The position numbers were made by a program, and so were the translations under genes. The notes under the pieces are model-generated. The model did no database searches. It was not told the origin of the DNA and saw only the letters and a program-made list of their open reading frames with translations. A DNA stretch of 15,300 nt from Thermoplasmata archaeon (GTDB lineage: Archaea > Thermoplasmatota > Thermoplasmata > Thermoplasmatales > Thermoplasmataceae): positions 1 through 15,300 of the forward strand of contig JAKAUD010000117.1 in NCBI GenBank assembly GCA_021827885.1. The letters run 5' to 3'. Shown here one piece after another: positions 8,446 through 15,224 of the stretch. Numbering within the stretch: position 1 is the first letter of the stretch; every line of letters starts with the position of its first letter.

Positions 8446-8512
8446 TTTTCTGGGTCTACAGATGGAAGTTTCGGCGCAGTCATATTTCCGTATTCAAGAA
8501 GGGCTATGCTTT
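8334..8512 (+). repeat. Displaced 179-bp fragment of the PCNA gene inside galU (copy 1)
   Basis: This stretch aligns without gaps to 14736-14914 (offset 6402) with a single difference, C at 8456 against T at 14858. The source is the interior of the PCNA gene on the minus strand, codons about 105-163, and the difference would change Asn123 to Asp. Copy and source have the same orientation on the chromosome. At the left end, TTTGGACGATAT fits both the galU reading (GLDD) and the PCNA sequence, so the joint lies within shared bases. At the right end, identity stops after GGGCTATGCTTT. Confidence 0.95.
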
Positions 8513-8600
8513 GTGCATGACCTTTTTATTTTTACAGCAGATTCAATACACTATCCTTACACCAAGTGTCTGGTATAATTCGAAAACAGAAAAGAAAACA

Positions 8601-9542
8601 ATGACAAAGGAGGACAAACTGAGCATTGAGAAATCTCTCACCGGAAACGTACGATCCAATCATCGCGTAGTATAATAAGGCTCCATGAACAAACCTATCG
8701 CTCCTAAAAGCTGTATAATTCAGAGTCTAATAATTTTCACACAGTCTCGATCATATCCCATGAAAACATCAGGAAATATGTTCCATCTCCCCTGAAGAAA
8801 CGATGGAATCGTCCGGATATTTCTTGTATGATGAGCAGTCTGCACACATTGACAGTATTGAAAAATACAGGGCCCTTCTGAAGGAAACAAATAACGGTAA
8901 TTTCGTTGAGGAGATACTTGACGACCCGGGGGAGGATGCGCTTACTAATTTCTTCATAAGGGCACTCTCAAGGTTCAGCATCCCTGAACGTGTGAGCATC
9001 ACAACATACGGTACCACTACGATTCCGTACTGCAAACAGTATCGTCAGACCTCAATGCGCGAATAAACAGGCAGAGGTGCCTCTTCCACATTGAGAGGGA
9101 TTCTGGCGCATAGGATCAGAGACGCAAAGATGGAAGAGCATCTGGACATGGCAAAGAGGCTGATCAGGTACATGTTTTTCTAGAATAAAACCAACCTGAA
9201 GAAGATCATGAAGAACAGGGATACGGTCGTGAAGCTCACCAAAGGCAATACCGGAAGGGAAATGTCGAAATATTCCTGTGCAAACTCAACAGTTTGTATG
9301 GTGATGACAGTATCATTGAATCATTCCTCACATTCGCCAGGAAGCACAGGAAAGAGGTTTTCCTGTATCTTGAGGATCCAAAGGTGGAGAAGACATCCAA
9401 CAAGGCGGAACAGCATTTCTCCATCCAGTCATGGATGTTAAAGCATCGGCTCAAGACAAAAGAGGGATTGATAAGAACATCATACTGGTATCATCGGTAC
9501 CTATCAACCGGATGTGACTATGTCAGCTATAGAAAAACTTAA
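8601..9542 (+). pseudogene. Decayed DDE transposase with several frameshifts
   Basis: From ATG 8601 the pieces join only by changing frame: MTKEDKLSIEKSL, then SIIRLHEQ near 8671, a segment around 8803-9009 with SGYFLYDEQ (probable first catalytic Asp), then HYDSVLQ...INRQRCLFHIERD (9016-9100), LAHRIRDAKMEEHLDMAKRL to about 9180, a TAG at 9181-9183, and finally EIFLCKLNSLYGDDS onward (9267-9542) with KVEKTSNKAEQHFS, the probable Glu motif. The expected second Asp (TTDG) reads TTYG at 9001-9012, a GAC-to-TAC type change. At least three frameshifts, one internal stop and one lost catalytic residue show an old, dead gene. The IS family is not certain. It starts less than 100 bases after the PCNA fragment, and its last stop is just upstream of the glycosyltransferase gene. 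Confidence 0.75.
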
Positions 9543-9584
9543 ATGAGGACTTACTTTTCTTTTTTACTTGTGGAGTCTAAAGAT

Positions 9585-10301
9585 ATGAATGGACATTATA
9601 CAACTTCCCTGATTGTTGCCACCCATAATCGTGATATTATGCTCTCCGAGCTTTTGACATCAGTCAGCCACATGAATCCTAAACCAGATGAGGTCATAGT
9701 GTGTGACGACGGATCATTAAAACCAGTGAATCTGGAAAGTCTCGAAATAGGGTGCCCGATAAAATTAATTCGACAAGAAATCCCCACCGGTCCAGGGGGA
9801 GCCAGAAATCGGGCTGTGCACTTTAGCCGAGGTGAAATATTACTTTTCACAGATGACGATTGCATTGTATCGTCGACTTGGGGAGGAATTCTCGCTTATA
9901 CTCTAGAGTCATTTGATGAAAGTGTTGCTGGAGTTGGAGGAAAAGTACTCGCTCGGGACACGAACCTAATAAGTCAATATTACGAATACCACAGGGTATT
10001 GGAACCGAGGCCACATAATGCCCGTGACCCTGGGGCAATTCCGTATCTTGTCACAGCAAATTGTGCGGTAAGACGTGATGCCTTTATGAAAGCGGGTGGC
10101 TTCGATACGCGACTACCAACGGCAGGTGGTGAAGATGCCGCTCTTTCTATGAGGATGATAAAGCTGGGATACAGCTTTCAATTTGTAAAGAACGCCATCG
10201 TATGGCACAGGTTTAGACCACAACTACAAGATTTTGTAAAGACATTTTACCGATATGGTTTAGGAGGGCGATATGTCGTGGATAGATATCTTCCTTGCTG
10301 A
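9585..10301 (+). CDS. Glycosyltransferase family 2 (probably frameshifted near the C-terminus)
   Basis: I prefer ATG 9585, preceded by GGAG at 9572-9575, over an ATG at 9543 that lies at the edge of the dead transposase. The protein shows the GT-A fold order: SLIVATHNRD at the start, VIVCDDGS (Asp41-Asp42 for nucleotide binding), GPGGARNRAV (about 69-77), the metal-binding TDDDC (about 89-93), TANCAVRRDAFMKAGGFD, and GGEDAALSMRMIKLGY carrying the catalytic-base region. It would transfer a sugar from an NDP-sugar, probably from the cytoplasmic side; acceptor unknown. The frame ends after YVVDRYLPC, shorter than usual, and a frame shifted by one base (10273-10518) continues with a sequence that looks like the missing C-terminal tail. 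It is the first gene of a cluster with two radical SAM enzymes. Confidence 0.82.
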   Translation: MNGHYTTSLIVATHNRDIMLSELLTSVSHMNPKPDEVIVCDDGSLKPVNLESLEIGCPIKLIRQEIPTGPGGARNRAVHFSRGEILLFTDDDCIVSSTWGGILAYTLESFDESVAGVGGKVLARDTNLISQYYEYHRVLEPRPHNARDPGAIPYLVTANCAVRRDAFMKAGGFDTRLPTAGGEDAALSMRMIKLGYSFQFVKNAIVWHRFRPQLQDFVKTFYRYGLGGRYVVDRYLPC

Positions 10302-10518
10302 TGGCGATCCTGACAAAATCTTTGGTGCAACCGCTCAACAGGCTCTTTCCACGACATTCAAATGGAAAGATATTATAACACTACAATTCCAGTATATGCG
10401 TGCAGGTTTCGCATTCAAGACAAGATTAGTATTTCTGATTCTGGACATATTGAGAAAAATCTCTTATGCTAAAGGATTCAAAGATGGCAAAAACTTTCCG
10501 TGGCCAGAGGAGGGATAA
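10273..10518 (+). CDS. 81-residue frame, likely the displaced C-terminal tail of the preceding glycosyltransferase
   Basis: The frame starts at ATG 10273 and has an AGGAGG run about 5-10 bases upstream, so independent translation is possible. It overlaps the glycosyltransferase by 29 bases in the next frame. The residues (KWKDIITLQFQYMRAGFAFK, then TRLVFLILDILRKISYAKG) form an amphipathic-to-hydrophobic helix with basic flanks, like the membrane-associated tails of many family-2 glycosyltransferases. A shift in the region CTTCCTTGCTGATGG (10289-10303) would join the two frames smoothly as RYL followed by ADGDPDKIF. Its last bases contain the ribosome binding site of the next gene. It could instead be a genuine small protein or a peptide substrate of the radical SAM enzymes, but nothing in it, such as a Cys-rich or repetitive core, supports that. 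Confidence 0.5.
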   Translation: MSWIDIFLADGDPDKIFGATAQQALSTTFKWKDIITLQFQYMRAGFAFKTRLVFLILDILRKISYAKGFKDGKNFPWPEEG

Positions 10519-10523
10519 AAAAG

Positions 10524-11501
10524 TTGAGTCAAGATTATCCAACTACAGTTTTTTTGGAGTTAAGCAGGCCCTGCAACCTTAGGTGCAAACAGTGCTTGAT
10601 CCATACATTTCAAAATCACAGCTACGAGTTGAGCCAAATGGAAAGAGCCAGTCTGATAGAGCAAGTTTCTCTTTGGAAAGCCAAGCCTCGAATAGTGTTG
10701 ACGGGAGGAGAACTCTTTTTAGATAAGGAAAGACTTTACAATACTGCTATAATTGCGCGCAATCTATCAGTTCCTCTTACTATGAATACAAACGGCACCC
10801 TAATAAAAGAATCTGACATAAACAGGTTACCAACTTCAGGAATTCAAACTATAGTGGTATCAATTGACAGTGATTTAGAAAGTGTTCATGATGAATTGAG
10901 AGGAGTCAAAGGTACATTCAGACGTGCATCAAAGACCGTTAGGGAGTTAAGCAAAGCACGCGATATTTATGAGGCAGATTTTTCGATTTTGACTAGCACG
11001 ATACTTGGATCACATAATATAGAACGGATCAATGAGATGGTGGACTACTTCCAGGGCATCGGGGCTGATTCTATGTTGTTCCAGGCAATTCAGCCAACAT
11101 TCGGTGATGAATACAGGGCAGACTGGTGGAAAACTTCTAGCCTCTTTCCGAAAGATCAGAACCAGATCGATCGTGCAATAGATTTGCTTGAGCATCTAAA
11201 AAGAGATGGCCGCCCATTATTCCAAACAATCGAACAGTTAGAAGACATGCGTGATTATTTCCACAATCCTGACTTTTTATTTCCTTCACGTTGTGGGAGT
11301 GCTGATCGAAATCTTATGATTGAAAGCGATGGAAATGTCAGTCTTTGCTTTCATATGGATAGAATAGGTCTGCGTCCTATTGGAAATGTCAGAGTGTCCA
11401 GTTTGATCGATATCTATAATTCCAGCAATGCTGGTTTGGCCCGTGAAAAAATGCACAAATGCCTTCTTGGGTGTGGGACAATGATCTGCCATGCCCGTTG
11501 A
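10524..11501 (+). CDS. Radical SAM protein with C-terminal SPASM-like cysteines (first of two)
   Basis: The start chosen is TTG 10524, because AGAGGAGGGA lies at 10506-10515, an ideal spacing. A GTG at 10500 would add eight residues and overlap the previous frame. The 325-residue protein opens with the [4Fe-4S]/S-adenosylmethionine motif CNLRCKQC (Cys17, 21, 24), then VLTGGELFLD (the GGE motif binding the SAM amino group) and MNTNGTLI, as in AdoMet radical barrel enzymes. Near the C-terminus, FPSRCGSADRNLMIESDGNVSLCFHM, IGNV, and a closing KCLLGCGTMICH supply further cysteines in SPASM/Twitch-like order, probably ligating an extra cluster. Such enzymes modify peptides, proteins or sugars; the substrate here is unknown. 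Its end overlaps the next radical SAM gene by 11 bases. Confidence 0.85.
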   Translation: MSQDYPTTVFLELSRPCNLRCKQCLIHTFQNHSYELSQMERASLIEQVSLWKAKPRIVLTGGELFLDKERLYNTAIIARNLSVPLTMNTNGTLIKESDINRLPTSGIQTIVVSIDSDLESVHDELRGVKGTFRRASKTVRELSKARDIYEADFSILTSTILGSHNIERINEMVDYFQGIGADSMLFQAIQPTFGDEYRADWWKTSSLFPKDQNQIDRAIDLLEHLKRDGRPLFQTIEQLEDMRDYFHNPDFLFPSRCGSADRNLMIESDGNVSLCFHMDRIGLRPIGNVRVSSLIDIYNSSNAGLAREKMHKCLLGCGTMICHAR

Positions 11502-12861
11502 TCCATTTCCAATTTCAAAGGCAAAACGTGTTTTTAGATCTCCCAACTTACAAGCAGCTTATTTTGCATGGGAAGAAATCATACCAATTTTGGGTGAGAA
11601 GGATCGAATTCATATTTCTAATCTCTTAACTTGGTCCGTTGAAGTTTCTAGGAATTCAATAGGGTCATCGCGTGAGTTGTTTAGAAACGCATTAGGAATC
11701 AATGAAGATACCACAGATAAATGGATGTCTTGGTTAGGTGATGTCGGAATAGGTTACTTCATAGTTCATGGAATTCCATTCCTGCGAAATTCCATAGATT
11801 TAAGGATGACTAATTCTCCAGATCATCTTGTCGAGCTTTTCCTGAAATTAACAAACAGTAGTAGATTATCCGCTGAACTTGGAAACGAAAATGGATTTCA
11901 AAGAACTGTTTCGCCTCCCCAAGACGTTATTATTGAGATAACAAATAGCTGTAATTTTTCGTGTGTAATGTGCTCCATGCGAGGGGGAGGATTCAATGAA
12001 AATCGAACAATGCCGATTCAAATGTTTCAAGAAGTGTTGAAGATATTGGGAAAGTCCTTGAGGCGTTTAAGAATTAATGGATATGGTGAAACCAGCATAG
12101 TACCAAATCTATCTGAATATCTCGATATTGTCGATAGAATGTCCCCTTTCGTTCAAAAAGAAATCATAACAAATCTAAGCAGCGATATTTCTTTATACCT
12201 TGACCTCTGGAAAAGAGGTTACATACTGCTCGTAAGTTGGGATGGTGCCACCTCCCAAACAATGGAAAAAATCAGGCGTGGTTCCCATTTTAACAAGATG
12301 GTAGAAAAGCTACTGGTACTTGGAAACCAAGCTATAAGTCAGCCAGAAAGACTTGGTATTATTTTTACAGTACAGGAAAAGAACTTACACGAATTGATAG
12401 AAACTGTTAATTTGGCATCGAAATTAGGTGTTGGTCTTGTCATACTAAACATGGTAAACGAGGATTCTGGCTCACCATGGATGATTTCACGTTATGAAGA
12501 AATTACTGAGCTGTTCAAAGAAGCGTTAGCTGTTGCAGTCAGGAATGGGATTACTATAAGAATTCCAAATCAAATAAATGGAATTCCGGTGAAACTTTCT
12601 GAAGTAAACAAGACATCTGGCACTCACTGTAACCTACCTTGGCATGAAATACTTGTGCATTGGGATGGAGAACTCACCCCATGCAACATGTTCAATCCCA
12701 CCTCATATGGGAGACTTTTCAACAAAGCATTGCCTGCATTGTCCGAAGATCGATTCAGTGAGATATGGAATGGCCCCAATGCTCGCTTGTTTAGGGATCT
12801 GATTAACACCGAAAGAACCCATCCTTATTGCAAGTATTGTTACTACCTTCACTCCAAATAG
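11491..12861 (+). CDS. Radical SAM/SPASM protein with a 140-residue N-terminal extension (second of two)
   Basis: The 456-residue protein has its radical SAM motif CNFSCVMC late, at Cys154, 158 and 161. It is followed by a barrel with RINGYGETSIVPNL (in the position of the GGE motif but with a G-E spacing variant, NGYGE), and a C-terminal SPASM-type block, HCNLPWHEILVHWDGELTPCN, GRLF, FSEIWNGPNARLFRDL, and HPYCKYCY. Residues 1-140 precede the usual start; they are mostly helical in character, contain AWEEIIPILGEKDRIHISNLL, and I recognise no family in them. They might bind a substrate or partner. The start ATG 11491 overlaps the previous gene, suggesting a coupled pair. The SPASM block resembles that of enzymes acting on peptides, sugars or cyclitols; which one applies here cannot be read. 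T-rich sequence follows the stop. Confidence 0.85.
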   Translation: MPVDPFPISKAKRVFRSPNLQAAYFAWEEIIPILGEKDRIHISNLLTWSVEVSRNSIGSSRELFRNALGINEDTTDKWMSWLGDVGIGYFIVHGIPFLRNSIDLRMTNSPDHLVELFLKLTNSSRLSAELGNENGFQRTVSPPQDVIIEITNSCNFSCVMCSMRGGGFNENRTMPIQMFQEVLKILGKSLRRLRINGYGETSIVPNLSEYLDIVDRMSPFVQKEIITNLSSDISLYLDLWKRGYILLVSWDGATSQTMEKIRRGSHFNKMVEKLLVLGNQAISQPERLGIIFTVQEKNLHELIETVNLASKLGVGLVILNMVNEDSGSPWMISRYEEITELFKEALAVAVRNGITIRIPNQINGIPVKLSEVNKTSGTHCNLPWHEILVHWDGELTPCNMFNPTSYGRLFNKALPALSEDRFSEIWNGPNARLFRDLINTERTHPYCKYCYYLHSK

Positions 12862-12930
12862 CTTGATTTGTGAATTTTTGTTTCCAGCATTTCAAAGATC
12901 AAATTCAGCAATGCCATTGAATGTTTTTGT
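12862..12930 (+). terminator. T-rich stretch after the radical SAM genes, possible archaeal terminator
   Basis: Runs of T on the coding strand (GAATTTTTGTTTCC near 12872, GTTTTTGTCCTTTTTC near 12920) follow the stop codon. Archaeal polymerases can terminate at such T tracts without a strong hairpin. The evidence is composition and position only. Confidence 0.35.
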
Positions 12931-13230
12931 CCTTTTTCATAGTATATGGCTGAGTATTAAATTGTCATAGGAAAACTGAAATGTTCATTTATGTTACCGT
13001 TCGATGCCTTTATCTTTGCGAAATTCCTCTTCTACCCTATATCTATCCCAACTACGAAACTATTCATTCGCCCAATACACTTTTTCTTTTTATTAATTTT
13101 TCACTCCAAGCTGCTTTTATGTCTGACTTGGGACTACCTTAGGAGGGCTTAGTACCCGGGAGAATTTATTATTCAGTCATATATACAAAATTATTAACCA
13201 GTTCAATCCACAATAACCATTCCTTTTCTA

Positions 13231-13248
13231 TTGAGAAATTTTTCTCAA
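13231..13248. repeat. Perfect palindrome TTGAGAAATTTTTCTCAA
   Basis: Eight-base arms TTGAGAAA and TTTCTCAA are separated by TT, about 145 bases upstream of the tRNA. It could be an operator-like protein site or a cruciform; there is no gene start close enough to assign a target, and no second copy was seen. Confidence 0.4.
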
Positions 13249-13361
13249 AAATTAAGCGTTTTTCAGATCATAATTCTTTGAATTAAATTATTACGATACC
13301 GCTCTATTATAGAATGAATAAGATACATGGTTTTACCTCATCCATAAAAGTATTCAGATAA

Positions 13362-13371
13362 TGAAATATAC
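13362..13371 (+). promoter_or_regulatory. TATA-like box of the tRNA-Arg gene
   Basis: TGAAATATAC ends 23 bases before the first base of the tRNA, a distance consistent with transcription starting just before or at the tRNA 5' end in Archaea. No other gene starts here. Confidence 0.5.
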
Positions 13372-13393
13372 CATTTCACATTTTGGGTAGCAT

Positions 13394-13468
13394 GGGCGCG
13401 TGGCCAAGCATGGATATGGCAACAGCCTCCTAAGCTGTAGATCAGGGGTTCAAATCCCCTCGCGCCCG
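13394..13468 (+). tRNA. tRNA-Arg (anticodon CCT)
   Basis: The acceptor stem is GGGCGCG (13394-13400) with CGCGCCC (13461-13467). The D stem is GCC/GGC; the anticodon stem ACAGC/GCTGT closes a seven-base loop CTCCTAA with anticodon CCT, reading AGG. The T stem is AGGGG/CCCCT around TTCAAAT. The discriminator is G at 13468, and CCA is not encoded. No intron is present. AGG is a frequent Arg codon in the cupin, PCNA and transposase genes here. No second copy of the tRNA 3' end was seen in the window, so it is not shown to be an integration site. Confidence 0.95.
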
Positions 13469-13478
13469 TACGTTCATT

Positions 13479-14366
13479 TCACTTCTTCCGTGTCTCATAT
13501 CCCGGAACTTCCGAGGATTCCCATGAGCCGTCTATTCTGCGCGTGTAACCTGCTTCATAGTTGCGCATGAAATCGGATGCATCAATCATTGAATCGGATG
13601 GTATGATGGAACTCCATCCTCTCCCCCTCAAGAACAGTTCTCTCTGATCTGGATAATACACAAGGTCCTTGGACATGCGGGAACTATCAGGCCAGACCTC
13701 TATGTCAAGTATTCTCACGCCCTGCCCCCTGTCTGCAATTATCTGGCTGGTCAGATCGGGGCCTGCGGGTTTTGACACAAAATCACCTTTCCTTAGATGC
13801 CTTGTCCTGTTGTTCATCCTAAGAGTGGCCTCTCCATCCAGGACGATATAATATTCATCCAGGGAGGAATGGGAGTGCTGCCTTGCCGATACACCATTCT
13901 CTATGAGATTCTCCACTCTTGCAAAGACCCTGGTTGGGCCAAGCATGGGCATTAGGAATCTTTGGATGGATCTTTCACCTTCCTGAGGTGAAAACATCCT
14001 CTCAGTTTCGTCCAGTTCTTCGTCTGAGGTTGTGGAGGAAACTGGAAATGTCCACAAATCCTCTGACCTCTTCCCTCCCTCCTCAATGTACACATGATCA
14101 GCCCACATGGAGGCTATCCTGACGATCATTCCAAGGATGGGTTTTTCGAGATGTGATATTCTGACTTTCAGTTCTTGCTGCGAATTTTTCACGAGATTTC
14201 CGCTCACTCTGGAGAAAGAGTCCCACAGCCAGTTGGCAAAGGGATAATGTTCCATTCCGCGCGTCCCATTCTCAGTGTTGATGCCATCAGGATAAAAAAG
14301 TTCAAATGCGAGATCAACCCTTATGGAGGACTTTTTTTCCGCGGTTTCACTAAGTACAATATCCAT
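13479..14366 (-). CDS. Cupin-domain protein of unknown function
   Basis: This 295-residue cytoplasmic protein carries a full cupin motif 1 at about residues 158-178: GVSARQHSHSSLDEYYIVLDG, with His164, His166 and Glu171 as likely metal ligands in the standard G-x5-H-x-H-x4-E-x6-G spacing. Motif 2, in the region GDFVSKPAGPDLTSQ (about 194-208), keeps the Gly and Pro-x-Gly but lacks the usual His, so metal binding may be incomplete. The first 140 residues include a segment, KVRISHLEKPILGMIVRIASMWADHVYIEEGGKRSEDLW, I do not recognise. No signal peptide or membrane helix. It lies convergent to the tRNA (10 bases apart) and in the same direction as PCNA, 126 bases downstream of it. Substrate and reaction are unknown; sugar isomerase, dioxygenase or binding roles are all seen in cupins. 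Confidence 0.75.
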   Translation of the reverse strand: MDIVLSETAEKKSSIRVDLAFELFYPDGINTENGTRGMEHYPFANWLWDSFSRVSGNLVKNSQQELKVRISHLEKPILGMIVRIASMWADHVYIEEGGKRSEDLWTFPVSSTTSDEELDETERMFSPQEGERSIQRFLMPMLGPTRVFARVENLIENGVSARQHSHSSLDEYYIVLDGEATLRMNNRTRHLRKGDFVSKPAGPDLTSQIIADRGQGVRILDIEVWPDSSRMSKDLVYYPDQRELFLRGRGWSSIIPSDSMIDASDFMRNYEAGYTRRIDGSWESSEVPGYETRKK

Positions 14367-14492
14367 TGCTGAAAAGTGAATGCCTTCATATTAGGGTTTC
14401 CATCAGAATTACACTGAAAATTTCTGTAAAAATTAACGATGCAATACATTCAGCAGGGAAGTATAGATCGGGGAGTCAACCCCCTTTCGCAA

Positions 14493-15224
14493 TTATTCCA
14501 TTCTTGGTGCCAGGAAGAATTTTACCTTCTTTTCCCCTTCTTTTTCCACATATTCAGGTTCTATTATGAGGGGATAGTCGTTGTTGAAGGAAAGCTTAAG
14601 TTTCTCTGCCGAGCCGGTGGATTTTATGATTCTCATCAGGTAGTCGGAGGGATAGCTGCTCTTTGATCCACCCCTTGATACAAGTTCCACACAGTTTTCC
14701 CTTTCAATGATGAGTTCAGCATCTTCTGAATCTGTTTTGGACGATATGACGAATCTTGAATCTTCTATGGAAAGCCTTACGGAATCCCTTACATCAGTTG
14801 TGGCCCTCAAGCCTTTCTCAATCTCAGACCTGTTGACAACAACATAATTTTCTGGGTTTACAGATGGAAGTTTCGGCGCAGTCATATTTCCGTATTCAAG
14901 AAGGGCTATGCTTTTACTGAGGTTTCCCATGGTGAACTTAAGTTTGCCGGGTGCATTCGCCACGCTTATGGTTTCACTGCTGCTGCCTAGCTTGAGCACA
15001 TTCTTCACCCTTTCAAGTTCCAGTGGTATGTCTGTTTTCTCGCTTACATCATAATTTGCAAACACTGAATTTGAAACGAAGAGATCTGCCATTGCAACCC
15101 TTGCACTGTCTATGGCCCTCACATGAATTCCATCAGGCTCAAATTCAAACTTGGCCTCTCCAGTGATGGAATTTATAATGTCTATAATTTCCTTGAGAGT
15201 GCCGATGGTCGTAGTTACCTTCAT
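14493..15224 (-). CDS. pcn: DNA polymerase sliding clamp, PCNA
   Basis: The 243-residue product is the homotrimeric ring that tethers DNA polymerase, ligase and nucleases to DNA. The start MKVTTTIGTLKEIIDIINSI at 15224 matches the family; an upstream ATG at 15248 would add eight atypical residues. The family signatures are visible: FEFEPDGIHVRAIDSARVAMADLFV (about 26-50), the basic DNA-facing helices such as ERVKNVLKL, the interdomain connecting loop around residues 115-130 (TAPKLPSVNPENYVV), and the C-terminal FFLAPRME following EPEYVEKEGEKKVKF. Length is normal and no lesion is seen, as expected of an essential gene. An internal 179-bp piece (14736-14914) has a near-identical copy in the sugar operon at 8334-8512. 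No transcription terminator is evident in the 126 bases before the cupin gene, so both may be on one mRNA. Confidence 0.97.
   Translation of the reverse strand: MKVTTTIGTLKEIIDIINSITGEAKFEFEPDGIHVRAIDSARVAMADLFVSNSVFANYDVSEKTDIPLELERVKNVLKLGSSSETISVANAPGKLKFTMGNLSKSIALLEYGNMTAPKLPSVNPENYVVVNRSEIEKGLRATTDVRDSVRLSIEDSRFVISSKTDSEDAELIIERENCVELVSRGGSKSSYPSDYLMRIIKSTGSAEKLKLSFNNDYPLIIEPEYVEKEGEKKVKFFLAPRME
14736..14914 (+). repeat. Source segment within the PCNA gene of the displaced 179-bp repeat (copy 2)
   Basis: It matches 8334-8512 in direct orientation with one mismatch at 14858. Here it is part of an intact reading frame (codons about 105-163, including the interdomain connecting loop), so this is the original and the other is the copy. 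Confidence 0.95.

Larger units (their letters stand above)
12862..13393. other. Non-coding spacer between the glycan cluster and the tRNA
   Basis: About 530 AT-rich bases hold no frame that I would call a gene; the longest, about 53 codons from the ATG near 12989 on the plus strand, is hydrophobic and low-complexity and lacks a ribosome binding site. Visible structure: several T tracts, a perfect 18-bp palindrome (13231-13248), and the TATA-like box of the tRNA. The spacer may mark the junction between island and core chromosome. Confidence 0.5.

Noticed and set aside
5613..9542. The IS66-like N-terminus and the decayed transposase at 8601 as two halves of one element split by the sugar operon
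   Set aside because: Both are on the plus strand in the right order, but the second has its own N-terminal part (from MTKEDKLSIEK) and first catalytic Asp, and the motifs do not match an IS66 catalytic core. They are more likely two unrelated remnants.
10273..10518. 81-residue protein as a RiPP precursor for the radical SAM enzymes
   Set aside because: It has no leader/core division, no Cys-, Thr- or Gly-rich core, and its sequence reads like the tail of the glycosyltransferase.
12989..13150. Hydrophobic frame of about 53 codons in the spacer before the tRNA
   Set aside because: There is no ribosome binding site or recognisable sequence; Phe, Leu and Ile content is what T-rich DNA gives by chance.
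13394..13468. tRNA-Arg as the attachment site of an integrated element
   Set aside because: No second copy of the tRNA 3' end and no integrase gene are visible in the window.
14465..14485. GGGG...CCCC hairpin after the PCNA gene as a terminator
   Set aside because: The stem is only 4-5 bp and no T tract follows on the minus strand.
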